64,000 nucleotides of DNA from Bdellovibrionales bacterium (lineage in GTDB: Bacteria; Bdellovibrionota; Bdellovibrionia; Bdellovibrionales; JAGQZY01): positions 1-64,000 of the forward strand of contig JAIEOS010000017.1 of the NCBI GenBank assembly GCA_019750295.1. The letters are read 5' to 3'. The translations under genes were made by a program, and so were the position numbers. The first letter of the stretch is position 1; every line of letters starts with the position of its first letter. This document shows, piece after piece, positions 55,354 to 64,000 of the stretch. The notes beneath the pieces are model-generated. The model ran no database searches and had not been told where the DNA came from. It saw only the letters and a program-made list of their open reading frames with translations.

Positions 55354-56979
55354 ATGAACCATAATTTTCAATTCCGTGACGATGGATTGAAAACGAGCGC
55401 GCCGTACTCCATACCTAAGATGGCTTCCGGAGGGGTCCGGAAGAAAAAATGGGGTTTTATTTTCACTTTAATTCATCTGTTATTTTATCCACTCCTCATT
55501 TGGAGTGCTCCAGCGACCATCAACAATGGCGGTCTTTATTCCGGAGACAAACTCTATGTGGATGGGCGCCGCTATCCGACGCAATATCTGATGCATCCTC
55601 AGCCGCTCGAGGAGGAGATGACTTACGAGAAGCTGAAGCAGCTCATTGTTGATCAAGGAATCGATGACATTGCCGATCTGATCAAGGCACTCCCGTGGCA
55701 AATGCGAGAGAACAATTATGTGGTCATGTACCGAAGCCGTAGCCTTCAGCACGCATCGATCACTCAGCCTCGGATTTTAAGTTACACACCGACGGCGCGT
55801 TTGATTCTTTCATTTAATAGTGGTGACCGCATCATCAGTGGGAAAAGTCATGACGCCTACAATGCCATCGAGGTGATTCAATTCCGCGATGAGACGTCTC
55901 GTTTTGAGTTCCGCGAAATAAAGTTTGGTCAAGGAGGTCCAACGTTTTCGACCGCAAATCCCACGAAATGTATGACTTGCCATCAGAATGAAAATCGTTC
56001 GGGCGTGGATATGCGACCCAACTGGGAGCCCTATAATATTTGGCCGGGCGCTATCGGAGCCAAGGATGGGGGCATCGCGCCGGGACCGATTCAACCGGAT
56101 CATCGCTACAGACCTTACGATAAAGAGTTTTTGGCGGAGCAAGCTCAAGAAGAGAGCATCATTAAAACGTTTCAAGAGGTCGCGCTCCATCATCCGCGTT
56201 ACCGACATCTTGGCTCCCTGAATTTAAATGGGCCAGTGGCGTTGAGTGAACTGCTGGCGATTTTAAACTTTCAACGCGTGATTCGACTGATGAAGGACAC
56301 CGGAGAGCATTTTGAAAAAAGCAGCGAGTCTCTGGCGCTCCTCGGGGAGTGCAGTGCTTTTATCAGTGGAGACATGTTTGAATTTTATAGGAAACGAAGC
56401 CCTGCGAACAAATACTTCTCCTACAGTCCGGTATCGTTGAGCGACACTTTGACTTTTATGTTCGAAGGCGTCGGGATCGACACCACCGACTGGTCTATGG
56501 ACTTCGGCACCAAAGGGCGTTTTGCTTTATTCGAAAGATTCGGAACTCCCTCCCACAATCATCATATATTTAAATATGCGTGGGCCGTGAGTCACAAAGA
56601 CAAAACTCCAGAGGATTGCGATTCTTTAAAATTAAAAGCGGAGAGTCAGTGGGTGGCGTATAAACCCACACTTTCGACTTTTGTGCCGAGACGGGATTTG
56701 ATGGAGCCCGGGTTTACACTCCCGCAAATTTTTTCCTCCTGCAGGAACTGCCACAACAGTTATGACGGGATCGCCCCGGAGATCGATTTTGAAAATCGCC
56801 AATGGTTAACGCTGGCTCTTCGTCAGAAATCGCAGACCTCCGGTCGCACCTTGGCTGACGAGATCCTTTATCGCACTAGTGACATGGCCACAAACGGAGA
56901 GCAAATGCCTCCGCAAAAGCGTCTTTCGGCTCGGAGTCGAGAGTTGATTTCCGATTACATCCAGTCCCTGACTGAATAA
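55354..56979 (+). CDS. Exported di-haem c-type cytochrome-like protein
   Basis: 541 residues with a signal-anchor-like segment (GFIFTLIHLLFYPLLIW, about 34-50) after a charged N-terminus; a second Met at residue 23 is a possible start, but ACAGGATG favours M1. Two canonical haem sites: CMTCH at 206-210 and CRNCH at 463-467. The first is followed by MRPNWEPYNIWPG, a pattern I associate with unassigned haem proteins of this lineage. The C-terminal region ends like a cytochrome c domain (GEQMPPQKRLSARSRELISD with axial-Met candidate). Probably periplasmic. Confidence 0.75.
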   Translation: MNHNFQFRDDGLKTSAPYSIPKMASGGVRKKKWGFIFTLIHLLFYPLLIWSAPATINNGGLYSGDKLYVDGRRYPTQYLMHPQPLEEEMTYEKLKQLIVDQGIDDIADLIKALPWQMRENNYVVMYRSRSLQHASITQPRILSYTPTARLILSFNSGDRIISGKSHDAYNAIEVIQFRDETSRFEFREIKFGQGGPTFSTANPTKCMTCHQNENRSGVDMRPNWEPYNIWPGAIGAKDGGIAPGPIQPDHRYRPYDKEFLAEQAQEESIIKTFQEVALHHPRYRHLGSLNLNGPVALSELLAILNFQRVIRLMKDTGEHFEKSSESLALLGECSAFISGDMFEFYRKRSPANKYFSYSPVSLSDTLTFMFEGVGIDTTDWSMDFGTKGRFALFERFGTPSHNHHIFKYAWAVSHKDKTPEDCDSLKLKAESQWVAYKPTLSTFVPRRDLMEPGFTLPQIFSSCRNCHNSYDGIAPEIDFENRQWLTLALRQKSQTSGRTLADEILYRTSDMATNGEQMPPQKRLSARSRELISDYIQSLTE

Positions 56980-56981
56980 AA

Positions 56982-57010
56982 AAAGCCAGGCTTTTGACAG
57001 CCTGGCTTTA
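56982..57010. terminator. Bidirectional terminator
   Basis: Perfect 11-bp stem AAAGCCAGGCT / AGCCTGGCTTT with a 6-base loop. On the minus strand it is followed by a seven-T run, so it mainly ends the VWA gene; on the plus strand it lies just after the di-haem gene. Confidence 0.85.
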
Positions 57011-57039
57011 AGAAGGAGTGGGTTTCGGGTTCTTAAAAC

Positions 57040-58674
<1,635 letters not shown>

Positions 58675-58683
58675 AGTCCCCAC

Positions 58684-58992
58684 CCTTTGAAAATGATTAA
58701 CCCAACTTAGGGTTGTGCAATGACAATGCCACCTCGCACGACATCGTAGGCGCCAGGAGATTCAGAAAACTGACAAAAAATTATACAGCCGCGAAGGGCT
58801 TTAACATTAAGTAAGATGAACAGAAATCGACTGTCTCAAAGTGAGAAACACTTTATTTGTGGAAAGAAATTTCCGAGTGAAGACTGTGAAGTTTTTAAAC
58901 TGCGTCTTTATTTTAACAGTTCTTCTCTTCTTCTTTATCCAGGTTTGCGTGAGCTTTCTCGTCTAGCGAAAAAGCCGAAACTTTGAATTTCC
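58684..58992. other. Intergenic stretch with two doubtful small ORFs
   Basis: Plus-strand ORF 58816-58986 (56 codons, starts MNRNRLSQSEKHF) and an overlapping GTG-led hydrophobic peptide 58877-58966 (VKFLNCVFILTVLLFFFI core) are present. Neither has a good ribosome-binding site or clear homology, so neither is called. Confidence 0.4.
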
Positions 58993-61584
58993 TTAAAAAT
59001 CCTGACTATAGGACACATAAAACGCTCGCCCTGTCGCCGTCACATTGGCCGGGAGTAGAAAGCCATCGGCACCACGATTAAATTCAGTGTGAAGGACTCG
59101 ATCAAACATGTTACGTACACCGGCAGTGACGACACCGCCTGCAAAACCATAGTACTCATAGTGAAGATCAAACTCTTGATACTGTGGAATGGAGCCAACA
59201 CCTACACCACTTCGAGGTGAGGTGTCTTTGTCGGCGGCTCCAAAACTTCGCATACGGAAACTACTTAAATGATTTCCTTGAGCCAGGCCTACGGAAGCGA
59301 CGTTTTTCCACGCTAAATTAAAATTTCGGCGCAGGGGAACAAACGAGAAGTCTTGGCGAGTGGTGGCTAAGTTGTGAGAATGATCCATCTTTAAAATTAA
59401 ATTCATGGTTCCCAAAGCCGAAGCCATTGGAGTCTTGTAAGTAATATCAAAGTCGATCCCATAGACTTTATATTTTCCGCTATTTACCTTTACCGGATAT
59501 CTCACACTCTGAATCGTGCCGTCGGCATTACGAACGATATCGACGCCTAAATTATCAAATACGGGATCTGTGGCTCCCAGTTGCAGTTCTGCATTGGTGA
59601 GATCCGACAAATTGAGCTCTTGAAGTGAGTTTGTTCCGTAGGCGCGCCAGTGGTCCAAATTCACCTGAACTTTTTTCGTCGGGCGGATTTGAATTCCAAA
59701 GTTGTAATGCTCTCCCAATTCCGCGTCGAGATTCGAATTTCCGTAACTTGTTGTTGTAAACAGGTTGCTACATCCGGCAGCCGCAATGGCCGGATTTGCG
59801 CAAGCCACAGCATCGCGGAAGCGTTGCGGGCGAGTGATCGACCCTTGGTAAATGGCCGAAAGATCAGGCGCTTTAAATCCGGTTCCGTAAGAGGCACGCC
59901 CTGTAACTTTGTCACTAAACTTATAGGCCGCAGCGACCTTAGGGTTGATCGTGGATCCAAAGTCAGAGTATCGATCAAAGCGACCCGCCAATTGAAGTTG
60001 AAGAGTGCTGATCGGGTGATGGGTGAATTCCAAAAACGCAGAGTTGACGTTTCGACTTCCACTTTGTGGAGTGAAGAGACCGGTGAGAGGAAGTCCCTGT
60101 GACGAGAGAGCGTCATTCGTAAATTTATAATTTTGATATTGATTCTCGTAGCCTAAAGCCGCGAAGACGGGCTTCGAGCCTAAGTTAAAAGCTTTTCCGC
60201 TGACGATCGCTTTCGGGTTGATGATCGATGCTGTATTCTTAAACCATGTTTCCACAAATGCGGACGAGAGGTCGTCTTTTTGTCCTGCAGGCTTGTAGGG
60301 GTTAAATTGCCCGGCATTGATCATGTCGAAGAGCATTTGTTTGTTGGCATTCCCACTAAAGGTCGTATTTTTTCGATCGGTAATTCCGTAGCCCACAGAG
60401 ACTTCCCAATCGAAGTCGTCCGTCTCTTTGGCCAGTCGCACTTGGGCCACGCCGGTATTCGTATTGCTCTCGGACAGTCGAGGGCCGATCTCTTCGTCGG
60501 GGCTGTATTGAAGTTTAATGGGGCCCGTGAAGGATCCAGGAGTGACGCCAGCGCCGTCTTTCACCGACGGAGCCCAAGCATCGGCGGTGGCTTTTGGAAT
60601 GGCCCAGTTCGGTCCACCGGAGTTAGAGTAATCTTCAAACTCGGTGATCGGCGGTGTGTTGGAAATGCGTGCGTTCGCGAGCGTGTAGACCAAGGCCGTT
60701 TCTAAACGAAAGCCTTTTCCAAAATCGGTACCAGAAGAGAGAAGAAGATTGTAATTGCTTTTCGCGGGATCAAACTGAAGGGTGTCGTAAAAGTTGTAGC
60801 GGCATTCTCCACGAGACGTAAGGCGATCCGGAGGGCAAGTGGTGGCGGTGTATTTTTTGTTGGAATTTCCGAGATCGATAATATTGGCTTGATCACTGGC
60901 CAAGCTTCCGTTCTGCTGAACGTCTTTCATTCCAAATTGAGTGTCGCGATAAAATAAGTTTTCGGTTCGGGCGTATTGGAAGACTCCGAGGAAATTAGTT
61001 TTGCCCCACTGCTTTCCGTAAGTTCCGACGAAGGTGGTTTCTTGCCTAAAGTTTTTTTCGGGGGAAGAGTAGCGGATGAAAGCATTGGCGCCATCATAAT
61101 CTCGCTTAGTGATGATGTTAACAACGCCCGCAAGAGCCTCAGATCCATAAAGGGCCGACGCTCCATCTTTGAGAACTTCCGCACGCTCAATGGCACTGGC
61201 GGGGATAAAACTAATGTCGACGGTATCGCCGCCAGCAGCTTTGGGAAGACGAAGTCCATTCAGGAGCACGAGGTTGTTGGCCGATGACTGACCGTGGAAA
61301 GACACGGTCTCTCCGCCCGAGGACGTGACAGCGTTATCGTTGAGCATTCCACCCACAGTGTAACTGCCGGACTCTTGCGCTTTGGTATTGTCAATTTGGG
61401 TGACGGGAGAGGGATTGTCTTGATCCACGGTGCGACGAATGTAAGAGCCCGTCACAACGATTTTTTGCATGGCTTTACCGGTATCAGGGAGAGCGGGAGG
61501 TGCATTTTGCGGAACCGAATTGGTTGAATCCTGCGCGTGTGCGATGACGGTAACAAAGAGTAAAAGCCCAACAATTGTTTTCAC
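58993..61584 (-). CDS. TonB-dependent outer-membrane receptor
   Basis: About 863 residues from GTG 61584 (TTGAGGGGA upstream), with signal TIVGLLLFVTVIAHA; an ATG 39 bases earlier adds an unlikely N-terminus. The plug has IVVTGSYIRRTVDQDNPSP, LNGLRLPKAAGGDTVDI and SAIERAEVLKDGASALYGSE. The barrel runs to the C-terminal FYVSYSQDF, ending in Phe as outer-membrane proteins do. Takes up an unknown ligand with TonB/ExbBD energy. The paralogue at 61.7 kb is next to it; the ligand is not predicted. Confidence 0.92.
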   Translation of the reverse strand: MKTIVGLLLFVTVIAHAQDSTNSVPQNAPPALPDTGKAMQKIVVTGSYIRRTVDQDNPSPVTQIDNTKAQESGSYTVGGMLNDNAVTSSGGETVSFHGQSSANNLVLLNGLRLPKAAGGDTVDISFIPASAIERAEVLKDGASALYGSEALAGVVNIITKRDYDGANAFIRYSSPEKNFRQETTFVGTYGKQWGKTNFLGVFQYARTENLFYRDTQFGMKDVQQNGSLASDQANIIDLGNSNKKYTATTCPPDRLTSRGECRYNFYDTLQFDPAKSNYNLLLSSGTDFGKGFRLETALVYTLANARISNTPPITEFEDYSNSGGPNWAIPKATADAWAPSVKDGAGVTPGSFTGPIKLQYSPDEEIGPRLSESNTNTGVAQVRLAKETDDFDWEVSVGYGITDRKNTTFSGNANKQMLFDMINAGQFNPYKPAGQKDDLSSAFVETWFKNTASIINPKAIVSGKAFNLGSKPVFAALGYENQYQNYKFTNDALSSQGLPLTGLFTPQSGSRNVNSAFLEFTHHPISTLQLQLAGRFDRYSDFGSTINPKVAAAYKFSDKVTGRASYGTGFKAPDLSAIYQGSITRPQRFRDAVACANPAIAAAGCSNLFTTTSYGNSNLDAELGEHYNFGIQIRPTKKVQVNLDHWRAYGTNSLQELNLSDLTNAELQLGATDPVFDNLGVDIVRNADGTIQSVRYPVKVNSGKYKVYGIDFDITYKTPMASALGTMNLILKMDHSHNLATTRQDFSFVPLRRNFNLAWKNVASVGLAQGNHLSSFRMRSFGAADKDTSPRSGVGVGSIPQYQEFDLHYEYYGFAGGVVTAGVRNMFDRVLHTEFNRGADGFLLPANVTATGRAFYVSYSQDF

Positions 61585-61728
61585 GGTAGTCCCCTCAAAT
61601 ATTCGATGATGGGTAACTAACATTATCCGTCGCCGGAACCAAGTCTGATGCGGTTCTCAGAGGGAAATAATACGGTGTTACACTCGAGGAAAATTCCTCG
61701 GTGCGTCTATTTTGAGTTAAGATTTGGT

Positions 61729-64000
61729 TTAGAAATCGTGACTGTAGGAGAGATAGAAGACTCTGCCGAGATAGTTCGAGTTGGTCGTCGCAGGCTCTAT
61801 AAAGCCGCGATAATCACGCACAGGGAGCCGATTAAAAATGTTCTTAACTCCCAAGGTAAGGGTGCCTTCCCAAGAGGCAAAATATTGATAATGGATGTCA
61901 TATTCCGTGAAGACCGGAGTCGTGCCTTTACCGATTCCGGCGAGAGAAATGTCTTTGTCATAGCCCGAAAAGGTTCGTCCCGCCAGACGTACGAAATGAT
62001 TGTTTTTGGCGAATGTCGCGGCGAGAATGTTTTTCCAGTCGAGGTAGACGGTTCTCTCATAGGGTCTAAAGGAAAACGTTTGCGAACCAGATCCTAAAAT
62101 ATGAGTGTGATCCATTTGTAAGCGCAAACTGGTAGCTCCCAGTCCCCACAGATGAATTTGTCGGCGATACTCTGTGCTAAAATCAATTCCCTTGATAATA
62201 AAAATTCCCGAGTTGACTTTTTCGGGGTGCAAAACATTTTGAATGATTCGAGTGACCGGGTCGCGATTGATTTGGATTCCAAGATCGTTGAGAAAAGAAG
62301 CGCCAAACTGCTGTTCGGCCTTCGTCATTTCCTCTAAGTCAATTTCCGAGAGCCCTTCGCGACCTTTCACCATCCAATAGTCGATCGTGGTGGTGAAATT
62401 ATCATTGGGAGAGATCACGATCCCCGCATTATAATGTTCTGCTTGTTCGGGTTTTAGATTTTTATTTCCGAAAGAGTTGACGCGATAAACTCCGTCATCG
62501 CAATTGGGATCGGACTCTCCGTTCTGCGCGCAGATCACTTCGTCTCTAAAACTATTGTAATCAACGGCAGTTCCTTTAAATACCGAAAGTAAGTCCGGCG
62601 CCTTAAAGCCCGTCCCGTAGGAAAGTCGAGAGGTGAACTGCGGCGAAAAGTGATACGCCAAGCCCAATTTCGGATTCAGAGTTGAGCCCACATCCGTATA
62701 GTTATCAAAGCGACCGGCCAATTGGATTTCAAATTTGTCGGAGGGGTTGTGGTTGAGTTCCACAAAAGCCGAATCCACACGTCGAGAACCCCGTTGATTG
62801 GAAGCCGTGCCCGAAAGGGGAATCCCCGCCAAAGACGCGGGATCGTTTTCAAAGCGAAAGGACTGCCACTGTTCCTCACTTCCGAAAGCCACAAGAAGTG
62901 GCTTTCCACGAATTTTAAAGAGTTCACCGGTAAAAACGAGTTTGGTATTGAGAATATCGGAACTGTGCTGAAACCAAGTTTGTAGGGCCGTCGTGGCGAC
63001 GGCAGCGACGTCCTTTCCACCGTTGGGTTTAAAAGGATTAAACTGATTGGTGGTGATTAAATTTCTAAGGGCTTGTTGATTGGCATTCCCGCTGACGTTC
63101 TTATCGTGGATGATCGATTTTCCGTAACCTGCCGATATCTCCCAGTCCCAAGCTTTGATCTGACTCGAATAGCGAGTTTGCGCGACGTAGTTGTTGGACA
63201 CGCGCTCACTGCGACTGCGACCTAACTCCTCCAGCGGAAGATACAGGAGATCTCCGTTATTGGTAAAACTGGGAGATGGATTCCCAGTGGATGACTCTAT
63301 CAGATTCCAACCATTAAGGGTCGCAGGAGGAATGGAATTGTCGGGCCCGCCCATATCTGTTTCGTCTTTAAATTGAATGGGATAGGGAGCATCCAAGATG
63401 ACGGCCTTCCGTTGATTATAAATGCCTACGAATTCCATTTTCGATTTTGCAGACACATCGTAGTCGGCATTTAAAAATAAATTATAGGAGTCACGTTGGG
63501 CCCCCTGGGTGCCGAACTGGCTTAAACGCGTTCGATCGGTTCGACACCGGCCTTCCGCATCGATTTGCGACTGGGGGCAATCGCCGGCACGGTGGTATTC
63601 GTCGTTAATGTCATTGATGTTGCCGGGATGACTCTCCGGGGAGCCGGCCTCCGCCAAACTGCTTAAACCATAGATGGTATCTTTGTACTCCAGAGGAGTT
63701 TTTTTCTTAAACTGACCCACCACCAAAAGGCGAACTTTCCCAACGGATTGTCCGTGAGTGAGCACCACGTCGCTCTCCTGTTGGGCGCGAATTTGTGGAG
63801 TCGCATGGCGCACATAAATGTTGGATCCGGTGAAATCTTTCTTCGTTGAAATGTTAACGACACCGGCTAAGGCTTCCGAACCGTAGAGAGCAGAAGCGCC
63901 ATCTTTTAAAACCTCCACATTTTCGACCGCCGCTGCGGGAATAAAGTCGATATTGACCGCTTCGCCTCCAGCAGGCTTTGGGAGACGAAGTCCATTTAAT
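61729..64000 (-). CDS. TonB-dependent outer-membrane receptor, partial (5' end outside)
   Basis: The frame is open to the window edge (LNGLRLPKPAGGEAVNIDFI before VEVLKDGASALYGSEALAG). It is a close paralogue of the receptor at 58993-61584, with the same plug and barrel motifs, ending VFYLSYSHDF. Transcription runs leftward, so this gene is upstream of the other, 145 bp before its start. The signal peptide and plug start lie beyond position 64000. Confidence 0.9.
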   Translation of the reverse strand, partial: LNGLRLPKPAGGEAVNIDFIPAAAVENVEVLKDGASALYGSEALAGVVNISTKKDFTGSNIYVRHATPQIRAQQESDVVLTHGQSVGKVRLLVVGQFKKKTPLEYKDTIYGLSSLAEAGSPESHPGNINDINDEYHRAGDCPQSQIDAEGRCRTDRTRLSQFGTQGAQRDSYNLFLNADYDVSAKSKMEFVGIYNQRKAVILDAPYPIQFKDETDMGGPDNSIPPATLNGWNLIESSTGNPSPSFTNNGDLLYLPLEELGRSRSERVSNNYVAQTRYSSQIKAWDWEISAGYGKSIIHDKNVSGNANQQALRNLITTNQFNPFKPNGGKDVAAVATTALQTWFQHSSDILNTKLVFTGELFKIRGKPLLVAFGSEEQWQSFRFENDPASLAGIPLSGTASNQRGSRRVDSAFVELNHNPSDKFEIQLAGRFDNYTDVGSTLNPKLGLAYHFSPQFTSRLSYGTGFKAPDLLSVFKGTAVDYNSFRDEVICAQNGESDPNCDDGVYRVNSFGNKNLKPEQAEHYNAGIVISPNDNFTTTIDYWMVKGREGLSEIDLEEMTKAEQQFGASFLNDLGIQINRDPVTRIIQNVLHPEKVNSGIFIIKGIDFSTEYRRQIHLWGLGATSLRLQMDHTHILGSGSQTFSFRPYERTVYLDWKNILAATFAKNNHFVRLAGRTFSGYDKDISLAGIGKGTTPVFTEYDIHYQYFASWEGTLTLGVKNIFNRLPVRDYRGFIEPATTNSNYLGRVFYLSYSHDF

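Overview
The window looks like a chromosome segment of a Gram-negative, probably Bdellovibrionota-like bacterium. This is inferred from gene content (GlnRS plus GluRS, a CarD/CdnL-type factor, an MHYT hybrid kinase, many secreted hydrolases, c-type cytochromes, TonB-dependent receptors); no rRNA or other taxonomic marker is present.

Left edge to about 7.2 kb is a decayed mobile region. It holds the right end of an IS3-like element (1-89) that cuts off a Mom-like/HTH gene, a relaxation-protein plus FtsK-type translocase pair typical of conjugative elements, a complete AbiE-type toxin-antitoxin pair whose toxin carries a C-terminal WYL domain, an orphan Rhs C-terminal tip with a small membrane protein behind it, and a frameshifted nucleotidyltransferase/antitoxin remnant.

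7.2-39.4 kb is mostly chromosomal backbone: glnS, secreted and cell-envelope proteins, a CorC-like membrane protein, a haem-porin/YceI/cytochrome group, a PBP-type hydrolase, an HD-GYP protein, recG, a trypsin-like protease, carD, gltX-uvrB, an HNH nuclease, a two-subunit molybdenum hydroxylase, a GH1 glycosidase and an MHYT-PAS-PAS hybrid kinase. Two striking inverted repeats lie here: a structured element with 24-bp arms before gltX, and a perfect 45-bp-arm hairpin joining two convergent stop codons.

39.5-46 kb, directly after tRNA-Leu(UAA), is an AT-richer accessory stretch. Three different HExxH metallopeptidase-like genes and a four-helix-bundle gene are separated by a family of dispersed repeats ending in GGGCACCA. 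The first metallopeptidase has an amber codon immediately before its zinc motif. A further secreted metallopeptidase at 51.2 kb has an in-frame TGA between signal peptide and catalytic domain.

46-64 kb returns to small regulator/enzyme pairs with visible palindromic operators (HxlR-SRPBCC, TetR-SDR), an M50-like protease, an Old Yellow Enzyme, a glycosyltransferase, a di-haem protein, a VWA lipoprotein with a Gly/Ser/Asn linker, and two tandem TonB-dependent receptors, the second cut by the window edge.
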